The position numbers and the translations under genes were made by a program. DNA of 13,800 nucleotides from contig WLMP01000015.1 of the NCBI GenBank assembly GCA_009700155.1, positions 1-13,800 of the forward strand. The letters run 5' to 3'. The stretch comes from Actinomycetota bacterium (GTDB lineage Bacteria > Actinomycetota > Actinomycetes > Nanopelagicales > Nanopelagicaceae). Shown in pieces: positions 1 to 7,900 of this stretch (the stretch's first letter is position 1; each line of letters begins with the position of its first letter). The notes below the pieces were generated by a model. The model did not search any database. It had not been told where the DNA came from and worked only from the letters and a program-made list of their open reading frames with translations.

Positions 1-2568
1 AAGCTCATCAGCGATATGAGTTTTTATCTCATCAGATATTTGATCCCAGCCTGAAGCAGAAACTAGCGCTCTTGATAGTGGCTGCCGGATCTTTACGCCA
101 GATTCTGCCCGAGCTGATCTACCTAGCTCTACAAGCCTACGTGAAAGTGAAACCGAAGTTGATAATGAATCATCAATGAAGCTTGCGTCTGAAATAGGAA
201 AATCTTCTAAATGTACTGACTCTTTTTGATCAGCCTGGGCAACTCTAATTAATGTTTGCCAAACATGCTCAGAGATAAAAGGAACCATTGGCGCTAGTAA
301 AAGTGTTAATTGTTTTAAACAGTGATAAAGCGTATTTAGTGCAACTTCATCGCCATCCCAAAAACGGCGCCTAGAGCGGCGAACATACCAATTTGATAGG
401 TCGTCAATAAACCCGGCAATTAATCCACCAGCTGCTTGAGAGTCAAAGCTTTCAAGGGCGATATCTACATCTCTGGTTACTTTGTTTAGCTCAGACAAAA
501 TCCACCTATCCATAAGAGTTAAATCTTTAGAAAGGCGGGTTACAGTGAAGTCAGAAGCATGTGCATAAAGTGAAAAGAATGAGATTGTGTTCCAATAGGT
601 AAGAAGTGTTTTTCTTACAACATCAGAGATTGCATCATGTCCTACACGACGTGCACTCCAAGGAGAGCCTGCAGCCAACATATACCAACGGACTGCATCA
701 GCACCATGCTGGTTCATTAATGGCATTGGTTCTAGAACATTACCTAGATGCTTGCTCATTTTGCGACCATCTTTGTCAAGAATATGTCCAAGACATAAAA
801 CAGTTTTGTATGAAGATTTATCAAACACCAAAGTACCGATAGTCATTAATGTATAAAACCAGCCTCTAGTCTGATCTATCGCTTCGCAAATAAAGTCAGC
901 AGGATATGCAGATTTAAACTGATCAACTGATCCTTCTTTATGTGGATAGCCCCATTGCGCAAAGGGCATTGCTCCGGAGTCATACCAACAATCAATTACC
1001 TCTGGTACTCGTGTCATAACCGAGGAACATTCTGAGCAACTGAATTTAATATCATCAACAAATGGGCGATGTGGATCTAATTTACTCAATTCCTTGCCAG
1101 ATAGTTTGCCTAACTCAGCCAAGGATCCAATACAAACTGCATGTTTATTCTCGCACCGCCAGATTGGAAGCGGTGTGCCCCAGTATCTGTTTCGCGATAC
1201 TGCCCAATCAATATTGTTGTTTAACCAATCACCAAATCTTCCAGTCTTTATAGTTTCAGGATGCCAATCAGTATTTGAATTCTCTCTTAGTAACTCATTC
1301 TTGATAGCGGTCGTTTTGATATACCAAGATGGTTGGGCGTAATACATTAAAGCGGTATGGCATCGCCAGCAGTGTGGGTAGGAGTGCTCAAATTGTGAGC
1401 TTTTAAACATTAAGCCTCTACTCTTTAAATCTTTAATCAAAGCTTTATCGGCTTCTTTGAAAAACACTCCGCCTACTAACTTAATGTCATCTTTAAAATT
1501 ACCATCAGGGTTAATTGGATTAACAACTGGTAGGCCATACTTTCTACAAACCTCTAGATCATCTGCACCAAATGCTGGCGCTTGGTGGACTAGTCCAGTT
1601 CCATCCTCAACGGTCACATAATCTGCAAGTACAACATAGTGCGCATCTTGAATCTCAATAAGATCAAAAGGTCGTTGATATTTTGTATGTTCTAATTCAG
1701 ATCCCTTAAATGTGGCTATTACTTTTCGCTCTTCGCCTAATACAGAAGCCAGGTCAGATGCAATTACTAATCTTTCAGTTTTGTCCTCATTGGTTATTTC
1801 TACTACTTGATACTCAACCTTTGGATTAACTGCAATTGCAGTATTTGAAACTAGCGTCCAAGGAGTAGTAGTCCAAACTAATAAACTTGAATCAAGATCT
1901 GCTAGCTTTCCTGAAGTTGCTTTAAATCTAACAAAAACAGATGGATCCTTTATTGTTTCGTATCCCTGTGCTAACTCGTGGTCTGATAGTCCCGTACCGC
2001 ACCTTGGGCAGTAAGGTGCAACTCTATGGTCTTGAACAAGTAGTCCCTTATTCCATACTTGTTGAAGTGACCACCAAACGCTTTCAATATATTCTGGAGA
2101 CATTGTCCAGTAAGCCTCATCAAAATCGACCCAGAATCCCATTCGCTTTGTCATCTCAGTAAATTCACCAACATGGCGCTGAACAGATTCTTTACATTTC
2201 TCGTTAAATGCTGCAACACCATACTTTTCAATATCTGATTTACCAGAAAAACCTAATTCTTTTTCAACTGCAATCTCAACCGGTAGGCCATGACAATCCC
2301 AACCAGCTTTTCTAATTACTTGCTTACCTTTCATAGTTTGAAAGCGTGGAAATAAATCTTTAAAAACTCTAGCTTCGATGTGATGAGTTCCCGGCTTGCC
2401 ATTGGCAGTTGGTGGGCCTTCATAGAAACTCCAGCGCTTTGCACCATTTCGATTTTCAACTGATTTTTCAAAAATCTGATTTTGTGTCCAAAAATCTAAA
2501 ATTCCTACTTCGACAGCAGGTAGATCAATTTGCGCAGGCAGACTATTTATTTCGCGCTTCGGACTCAT
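1..2568 (-). CDS. ileS: Isoleucyl-tRNA synthetase, 3' part missing at window edge
   Basis: Class I aminoacyl-tRNA synthetase that charges tRNA-Ile in the cytoplasm. Read on the minus strand it is open for 856 codons from the ATG at 2568 to the left edge; the family is about 1,040 residues, so most of the C-terminal tRNA-binding part is outside. Visible motifs: an N-terminal PPTANGKPGTHHIEAR block, where GTHH (60-63) occupies the HIGH position; the editing-domain motif WTTTPWTL starting at W232; DWAVSRNRYWGTPLP; and the second catalytic signature as KMSKH at 603-607. Three CxxC pairs (C187/C190, C400/C403, C511/C514) could bind zinc. These features fit the eukaryote-like (type 2) IleS that I recall from other actinobacteria. 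An in-frame GTG lies two codons upstream (2574-2572) and may be the true start of a leaderless mRNA. It is divergent from the DksA-like gene, and no T-box leader fits in the gap. Confidence 0.97.
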   Translation of the reverse strand, partial: MSPKREINSLPAQIDLPAVEVGILDFWTQNQIFEKSVENRNGAKRWSFYEGPPTANGKPGTHHIEARVFKDLFPRFQTMKGKQVIRKAGWDCHGLPVEIAVEKELGFSGKSDIEKYGVAAFNEKCKESVQRHVGEFTEMTKRMGFWVDFDEAYWTMSPEYIESVWWSLQQVWNKGLLVQDHRVAPYCPRCGTGLSDHELAQGYETIKDPSVFVRFKATSGKLADLDSSLLVWTTTPWTLVSNTAIAVNPKVEYQVVEITNEDKTERLVIASDLASVLGEERKVIATFKGSELEHTKYQRPFDLIEIQDAHYVVLADYVTVEDGTGLVHQAPAFGADDLEVCRKYGLPVVNPINPDGNFKDDIKLVGGVFFKEADKALIKDLKSRGLMFKSSQFEHSYPHCWRCHTALMYYAQPSWYIKTTAIKNELLRENSNTDWHPETIKTGRFGDWLNNNIDWAVSRNRYWGTPLPIWRCENKHAVCIGSLAELGKLSGKELSKLDPHRPFVDDIKFSCSECSSVMTRVPEVIDCWYDSGAMPFAQWGYPHKEGSVDQFKSAYPADFICEAIDQTRGWFYTLMTIGTLVFDKSSYKTVLCLGHILDKDGRKMSKHLGNVLEPMPLMNQHGADAVRWYMLAAGSPWSARRVGHDAISDVVRKTLLTYWNTISFFSLYAHASDFTVTRLSKDLTLMDRWILSELNKVTRDVDIALESFDSQAAGGLIAGFIDDLSNWYVRRSRRRFWDGDEVALNTLYHCLKQLTLLLAPMVPFISEHVWQTLIRVAQADQKESVHLEDFPISDASFIDDSLSTSVSLSRRLVELGRSARAESGVKIRQPLSRALVSASGWDQISDEIKTHIADEL

Positions 2569-2579
2569 ACTCACCCTGC

Positions 2580-2585
2580 ATTCTA
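2580..2585 (-). promoter_or_regulatory. Candidate -10 element of ileS
   Basis: On the minus strand the hexamer TAGAAT ends five bases before an in-frame GTG (2574) and eleven bases before the ATG (2568) of ileS. Transcription would therefore begin at or next to the GTG, giving a leaderless or near-leaderless mRNA. No good -35 match is visible at the usual distance. A GGGTGAG string sits just before the ATG and could serve as a weak ribosome site instead. This is inference from position and consensus only. Confidence 0.35.
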
Positions 2586-2637
2586 ACGCGGCAGATATGC
2601 TTTTTCAGAACTCCTTATTTGCCCTCGGGGGTGGCGG

Positions 2638-2667
2638 TTGGTAATTACATCAGCCAAGCCATAATCT
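2638..2667 (+). promoter_or_regulatory. Candidate promoter of the DksA-like gene and downstream cluster
   Basis: TTGGTA (2638-2643) matches four of six bases of the -35 consensus. It is followed after 18 bases by TAATCT (2662-2667), a TAnnnT-type -10. The start point would be near 2674, about 14 bases before the GTG start. It lies in the 119-base divergent region between ileS and the DksA-like gene. The matches are weak and only the position supports it. Confidence 0.3.
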
Positions 2668-2668
2668 T

Positions 2669-2685
2669 TGCCCCTCCAGGGGGTA
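2669..2685 (+). promoter_or_regulatory. Shine-Dalgarno of the DksA-like gene inside a small GC hairpin
   Basis: AGGGGG (2678-2683) is a strong ribosome site four bases before the GTG start at 2688, and it decides that start. The same bases can pair with CCCC (2671-2674): 2669-2674 and 2680-2685 form a six-base-pair stem, including one G-T pair, with a five-base loop. The hairpin would mask the ribosome site if the transcript begins upstream of 2669. It would be incomplete if transcription starts near 2674. Confidence 0.4.
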
Positions 2686-2687
2686 TT

Positions 2688-3494
2688 GTGGCTATTAGTA
2701 AATTGTTTAAGAAATCAGCATCTAAAAGCAAAAAGGCATCTGCAAAGAAGCCAGGCAAAAGTGCTGTGAAAAAAGTTGCCAAGAAGGCGTCTGCCAAGAA
2801 GGCTGCTCCAAAGAAAATTGTAAAAAAACCTGCAGCAAAAGCGCCAAAGCGATCAGCAAATATTGTTAAACCAAAACTAGCCAAGAAGCCGCTAGTTAAA
2901 AAAGCCCCAGGTAAGCCATTTCCAGCTAAGTTGCAGACTTCAACCTCAGGGTCTTCGACCACAATTTCTGTTACTTCGACAATACCAAATGCAAATGCTG
3001 TTCCTGTAATTGAGGAACGAAGACTTGTAATGTTGCCGCCACCTAAGCCAGTTATTAAATCTAAAAAAGCTGCAGCACTTAAACCTATTAAAGCAGCACC
3101 TGCACCTTTGGTAGTTCAATCTGAAGAATTGGCATGGAGTGCACCTGAATTAAAAAGTATGAAGATCGAACTGTCTAAAGATTTAGAAAGATTGCGTAAG
3201 GAACTTGAGATTGCTGAAGCGGAGATGGAAGATCTAGTTGAAGCAGCCGGCGTAGGTGCAGGGGATGATCAAGCAGATGCTGGCGCTAAGACATTTGAAA
3301 GAGAGCATGAGATGTCATTGGTGTATAACGCTAGAGATATGGTCGAACAGGCTGAAAGAGCACTAGAGAGAATTGCAAATAAAACCTACGGTAAGTGTGA
3401 AGAGTGTGGCAATTTTATTGGTAAAGCTAGATTACAAGTTTTTCCAAGAGCAACCCTTTGTATGGTCTGTAAACAAAAAGAGGAACGACGCTGA
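2688..3494 (+). CDS. DksA/TraR-type C4 zinc-finger protein with Lys/Ala-rich histone-like N-terminal tail
   Basis: A 268-residue protein if read from GTG 2688, chosen because AGGGGG lies four bases upstream; the open frame extends further upstream, but there it only overlaps ileS. Residues 5-81 are a low-complexity Lys/Ala/Pro tail like the C-terminal tail of histone H1 or some HU proteins, with KKASAKK repeated at 15-21 and 32-38. A Ser/Thr/Pro linker follows, then a probable coiled coil (about 150-190). The C-terminus is a DksA/TraR zinc finger, C237-x2-C240-x17-C258-x2-C261. The coiled-coil tip has D194-x-x-D197-x-G199, close to but not identical with the DxxDxA motif E. coli DksA uses in the RNA polymerase secondary channel. 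The tail predicts DNA binding, so it may be a nucleoid-associated or transcription-modulating protein. From memory, Streptomyces carries a similar protein between ileS and lspA. Its stop codon overlaps the lspA start. The exact role is not established from sequence. Confidence 0.88.
   Translation: MAISKLFKKSASKSKKASAKKPGKSAVKKVAKKASAKKAAPKKIVKKPAAKAPKRSANIVKPKLAKKPLVKKAPGKPFPAKLQTSTSGSSTTISVTSTIPNANAVPVIEERRLVMLPPPKPVIKSKKAAALKPIKAAPAPLVVQSEELAWSAPELKSMKIELSKDLERLRKELEIAEAEMEDLVEAAGVGAGDDQADAGAKTFEREHEMSLVYNARDMVEQAERALERIANKTYGKCEECGNFIGKARLQVFPRATLCMVCKQKEERR
3479..3484 (+). promoter_or_regulatory. Ribosome-binding site that indicates a CTG start for lspA
   Basis: AGAGGA (3479-3484) lies inside the 3' end of the DksA-like gene, six bases before CTG 3491. 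The frame opened by that CTG is lspA. No ATG, GTG or TTG occurs in frame between this site and TTG 3545, which lies inside the first membrane helix. Confidence 0.6.
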
Positions 3495-3976
3495 ATTTAA
3501 ATCAGCGAAAATGGTTAGCGGTAACCGCTCTAGTCGTTTTTGCATTGGATTATTTAAGTAAAGAGTTGGCACTTACTTATTTATCAGATGGCCCAGTTAA
3601 AATTGTAGGTTCATTGCTTCAACTCAAATTAGCATTTAATTCAGGGGCAGCTTTTAGTTTTGCTTCAAATGCAACTATTTTTCTCTCAACCTTTGCAATG
3701 ATTGTGGCAGCTTCTATTTTTTATTACGGACGTAAAATTACCTCTACTCGGTGGGCAATTGCGCTCGGGCTAGCATTAGGTGGGATTTTTGGAAATCTTA
3801 ATGACCGGATATTTAGACCTCCAGGTGGATTACAAGGTGAAGTAGTTGATTGGATTCAACTGCCAAACTGGCCAATCTTTAATATTGCAGATATCTCAGT
3901 GGTTAGCGCAGCCATATTGATTACATACTTAAGTTGGAAGAATGTTCCTGCTATTGGAAATAAGGATGTTAAGTGA
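3491..3976 (+). CDS. lspA: Lipoprotein signal peptidase (signal peptidase II)
   Basis: Membrane aspartyl protease that removes the signal peptide of prolipoproteins after lipid attachment to the lipobox cysteine. Read from CTG 3491 it has 161 residues, the normal family length, with four membrane helices. The first is about 8-31 and carries the family's LDxxSK-like segment (D20). Conserved blocks are AFNSGAAF (about 48-55), GNLNDR with catalytic D105, and FNIAD with catalytic D134. The usual automated start would be TTG 3545, but that removes most of helix 1 and has no ribosome site. CTG 3491 has AGAGGA at good spacing and overlaps the upstream TGA as CTGA, the same coupling pattern as GTGA at the next gene. 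The CTG start is inference; the gene identity is secure. Confidence 0.93.
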   Translation: MNLNQRKWLAVTALVVFALDYLSKELALTYLSDGPVKIVGSLLQLKLAFNSGAAFSFASNATIFLSTFAMIVAASIFYYGRKITSTRWAIALGLALGGIFGNLNDRIFRPPGGLQGEVVDWIQLPNWPIFNIADISVVSAAILITYLSWKNVPAIGNKDVK

Positions 3977-4911
3977 GTAACCGCGAGAAGAGAAATCTAT
4001 CTATTCCTGAAGGACTCAATCAGGAGCGAATAGATACTGCTTTGTCTAGATTGCTTGGTCTATCTCGTAATGTAATTGTGGGATTAATTGAGGCAGGTGA
4101 GATTGTAAAATCTGGTACTCCTGTTGGAAAATCAGACAAAGTTTTAACAGGTGATGTCCTTGAGGTACTACTACCTGCAGCTAAAGGCGAAGCTAAACTA
4201 GTTGCTACGCCAATTGATGGCCTTAAAGTTGTTTATGATGATGAGTATTTAATTGTTATTGATAAGCCAGTTGGAATTGCTGCTCACCCAAGTCCTGGCT
4301 GGCAAGGAGCGACAGTTGTCGGCGCAATTTTTGCTGCTGGTTATCAGTTAGCAACCTCTGGTGCTGCAGAGCGACAAGGCGTTGTTCACCGACTAGATGT
4401 TGGAACATCTGGACTTATGGTGGTAGCGAAAAACGAAATTGCTTATTCAAGTTTAAAAGAACAGTTCAGACAGCGAAGTGTTTCAAAGGTCTACCATGCG
4501 CTAGTTCAAGGACATATGGATCCGACAGTAGGAACAATTGATGCACCAATCGATCGACACCCACGAGAAGATTATCGTTTCGCAGTTGTTGCAAATGGGA
4601 AGCCAAGCATTACACACTATAAAACCTTAGAAGTTTTTCCGGCGGTAACGCTATTAGAAATTGAATTAGAAACTGGTCGCACACATCAAATTAGAGTTCA
4701 TTTTTCAGCACTGCATCACCCATTAGTCGGAGATCAAACCTATGGTTCTGATCCTGCTTTAGCGCAAAAGTTAAAGATCGCCCGGCCTTGGCTACACGCC
4801 AAACAACTCGCCTTCACCCACCCGGGAAGTGGGCAGCAAATCTCATTTAGCAGTGATTACCCAGAGGATCTGACACGCTCACTTGAGCTGCTTTCAGATT
4901 TAGCCCGCTAG
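3973..4911 (+). CDS. RluA/RluD-family pseudouridine synthase
   Basis: Converts specific uridines to pseudouridine in RNA, most likely large-subunit rRNA, given the RluD-like architecture. It has 312 residues. An S4 RNA-binding domain covers about 16-68 (QERIDTALSRLLGLSR and onward). The catalytic domain has HRLDVGTSG with the nucleophile D142, followed by ETGRTHQIRVHF near residue 235. The GTG start at 3973 overlaps the lspA stop as GTGA, and TAAGGA at 3961-3966 supplies a ribosome site six bases upstream, so translation is probably coupled to lspA. The neighbouring lspA plus rluD-type gene pair is common in bacteria. The exact target uridines (RluD-like 1911/1915/1917 or other positions) cannot be decided by eye, so I leave the symbol empty. 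Confidence 0.93.
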   Translation: MSNREKRNLSIPEGLNQERIDTALSRLLGLSRNVIVGLIEAGEIVKSGTPVGKSDKVLTGDVLEVLLPAAKGEAKLVATPIDGLKVVYDDEYLIVIDKPVGIAAHPSPGWQGATVVGAIFAAGYQLATSGAAERQGVVHRLDVGTSGLMVVAKNEIAYSSLKEQFRQRSVSKVYHALVQGHMDPTVGTIDAPIDRHPREDYRFAVVANGKPSITHYKTLEVFPAVTLLEIELETGRTHQIRVHFSALHHPLVGDQTYGSDPALAQKLKIARPWLHAKQLAFTHPGSGQQISFSSDYPEDLTRSLELLSDLAR

Positions 4912-4926
4912 AAATAAAGGTAGTAG

Positions 4927-4932
4927 TAATCT
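4927..4932 (+). promoter_or_regulatory. Candidate -10 element before dnaE
   Basis: TAATCT ends eight bases before the dnaE ATG (4941), where no Shine-Dalgarno is visible; the nearest purine run, AAAGG, is 20 bases away. The arrangement could give a leaderless mRNA starting at or within two bases of the ATG. I see no -35 match. Weak, position-based inference. Confidence 0.25.
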
Positions 4933-4940
4933 CACCATCC

Positions 4941-7900
4941 ATGTCGACCTCAATCAAAAATTCAGAAAACTCGGAGAATTTTGTACATCTACATGTACAC
5001 ACCGAGTACTCAATGCTGGATGGCGCTGCAAAAATATCTGAATTAGTTGAAGAGGTGGCAAACCAAAACATGCCAGCGATTGCAATGACCGATCATGGCA
5101 ATGTTTTCGGTGCGTTTGAGTTTTATAAAATTGCAAAAGCAGCAGATGTAAAACCAATAATTGGCATTGAAGCTTATGTAGCACCTGAATCCAGATTTGA
5201 TAAGCGAAGGGTTAAATGGGCTGAGGGTGGAGAAGATGATGTATCAGCAGGTGGCGCTTATACGCATATGACAATTCTGGCTGAGAATAATCAAGGCTTA
5301 TCTAATTTATTCAAACTATCATCACTGGCATCACTTGAAGGTTTCTACTATAAACCTAGAGTTGATCGAGAGTTACTCTCAAAGTATTCATCTGGGCTTA
5401 TTGTTACCACCGGCTGTGCTGGTGGTGAAATTCAAACTCGTCTACGCATGGGTTCTTATAATGAGGCGCTAAAGGCTGCTAGTGATATGAAAGATATTTT
5501 CGGCGCTGACAATTTTTTCCTTGAATTAATGGATCATTCAATTGATATCGAAAAGCGAGTATTTACTGACTTGCTCAAGCTGGGTAAAGAATTAAATCTG
5601 CCACCACTTGCAACTAACGATCTCCACTATACATTCCACAAAGATGCATCTGCACACGAGGTATTACTTTGCGTTCAATCAGGCTCCACCCTTGCCGATC
5701 CAAAGCGATTTAAGTTTGAAAACTCGGAGTTTTACTTGAAGAGTGCAGCTCAGATGCGAATGCTTTTTAAAGATATCCCAGAATCATGTGATAACACATT
5801 AATTATTGCAGAACGCTGCGATATTACTATGCGTGAAGGTGAAAATCTTTTGCCACGTTTTGAAGTCCCACAGGGTGAAACTGAAGATAGTTGGCTAGTG
5901 AAGGTTGCAAATTTAGGATTGGCAAGCAAACTTAATGGACAGGTTCTGCCAGAATATCAAGAGCGTCTAAATTTTGAACTAGATGTAATGATTAAGATGG
6001 GATTTCCTGGTTACTTTTTAGTTGTATCTGACTTGTGTAATCATGCAAGGAAGGTTGGAATAAGAGTTGGACCTGGACGAGGATCTGCAGCTGGATCCCT
6101 AGTTTCCTACGCACTAGGTATTACTGGACTAGATCCAATTAAATTCGGTTTGTTGTTTGAAAGGTTTTTAAACCCAGAGCGTATTTCGATGCCAGATATC
6201 GATTTAGATTTCGATGAGCGTCGTAGATCAGAGATGATCCAGTACGCCACTACAAAGTATGGTGATGATCGTGTTGCGCAGATAATTACCTATGGAACTA
6301 TTAAATCAAAGCAAGCAATTAAAGATTCCACCAGAGTTCTAGGTTATCCATATGCGCTAGGTGAAAGACTGACAAAATCACTACCACCTTCAGTAATGGG
6401 TAAAGATATTTCACTTAGCGGAATTTTCAATGTTGAAGATGATAGATATGGCGAGGCTTCGGAGTTTAGAAATCTTTATGAGAGTGATCCAGATTCAAAA
6501 AGAATTGTTGATACAGCTCGTGGTATTGAAGGTTTAAAGCGCCAGTGGGGAGTGCATGCTGCTGGCGTAATTTTAAGTAAGGAACCATTACTAGATGTGA
6601 TTCCAATTCATAGGCGTGAAGCTGATGGTGCGGTAATTACCCAATTTGATATGGGTGCTTGCGAGGCAACCGGCTTGCTTAAAATGGATTTTTTGGGATT
6701 AAGAAACCTTTCAGTATTAGATGATTGTTTGATTAATATTCAAAAAAACCTTGGCAAGACGGTCGTACTTGAAGAATTACCATTAGAAGACAAAAAAACT
6801 TTTGAACTACTTTCTCGAGGAGACACTTTAGGGGTCTTCCAATTAGATAGTGCTCCTATTCGCGCACTTCTTCGATCTATGGCTCCAGATAGCTTTGAGG
6901 ATATTTCAGCGGTAATTGCTTTGTATCGCCCAGGACCAATGGGTGAAGATTCACATAATAAGTATGCTGATTATAAAAATGGCAGAAAGAATCCAGTAGC
7001 TATCCATGCTGAGTTAGAAAAGCCATTAAATGAAATATTAAAAGATACTTACGGTTTGATTGTCTATCAAGAGCAAGTGCTGGCAATTGCTAGAAAGGTA
7101 GCAGGCTTCACTCTGGGCCGCGCTGATCTACTTAGAAAAGCTATGGGTAAAAAGAATAAAGAAATTCTTGATAAAGAAAAAGTTCATTTCGAAGAGGGTA
7201 TGAAATCTAATGGATTTTCCCAAGATGCTATTGAAAAACTCTGGCAAACACTTATTCCATTTTCTGATTACGCATTTAATCGGGCGCATAGTGCAGGTTA
7301 TGGCTTGCTTTCGTTTTGGACTGCCTATCTAAAGGCTAATTATCCAACTGAGTACATGGCTGCACTTCTAACCAGCGTGCGCGATGATAAAGACAAGAGT
7401 GCTTTGTATCTAAATGAGTGCCGGCGCATGGGTATTAAAGTCTTAGCACCAGATGTGAATGAATCTGATTCTGAATACACCCCAAGAGGTGTAGATATTC
7501 GCTTTGGACTTACAGCAATTAGAAATGTCGGCGAAAATGTTGTTGCTTCGATCATAAAGAACAGAACAGATAAGAGTAAATATTCAAGTTTTGGTGATTT
7601 CCTAACAAAAGTTGACTCCATTGTTTGTAATAAAAAAAGTATTGAGTCACTGATTAAGGCTGGCGCCTTTGATTCATTAGGACATACTCGCAGGGGATTA
7701 ATGATGGTTTATCTTGAAGCATTGGATGCAGTTTCAGAAGCCAAGCGTGCTGAATCAATAGGACAATTTGATCTCTTCGGAGCAACAAATGCTACGACCT
7801 CTGTAAGTGGTGTAGAGCTTGATATTCCTAATATTGAATGGGAAAAAATGGTTTTACTTGGGTATGAAAGAGAAATGCTGGGGCTTTATGTTTCTGATCA

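Noticed and set aside
606..2162. Several plus-strand open frames (606-842, 1062-1253, 1094-1342, 1941-2162)
   Set aside because: All lie antisense within the continuous minus-strand ileS frame, which has clear motifs throughout; none shows a protein-like pattern of its own.
2409..2687. N-terminal extension of the DksA-like gene to 361 residues
   Set aside because: The extra 93 codons overlap ileS and its promoter region, show no domain, and the GTG at 2688 has a strong ribosome site.
2569..2687. T-box or tRNA-sensing leader for ileS
   Set aside because: Only 119 bases separate the divergent genes. The one GGGTGG-like string (2625-2634) is on the plus strand, pointing away from ileS, and lacks the ACC part of the T-box core.
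2778..2803. Direct repeat GCCAAGAAGGC (2778-2788 and 2793-2803)
   Set aside because: Explained by repeated Ala-Lys-Lys-Ala codons in the Lys-rich tail; not a mobile-element or CRISPR repeat.
2645..2962. Minus-strand 105-residue hydrophobic frame
   Set aside because: It is the reverse reading of the Lys/Ala-rich tail of the DksA-like gene; Lys codons read backwards give Phe and Leu, which mimics a membrane protein.
3373..3561. Plus-strand 62-residue frame across the dksA-lspA junction
   Set aside because: It is out of frame with the zinc-finger codons and with the lspA helix 1 codons, both of which are recognisable.
4847..5184. Minus-strand frames at the rluD-dnaE junction (4847-5071 and 4954-5184)
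   Set aside because: They overlap the strongly conserved dnaE PHP-domain coding sequence (the first also the end of the pseudouridine synthase gene) and resemble no family.
7340..7621. Minus-strand frames inside dnaE (7340-7621), trpB (11265-11549, 11855-12121) and the MauE-type gene (13158-13484)
   Set aside because: Shadows of genes with family motifs over the same interval.
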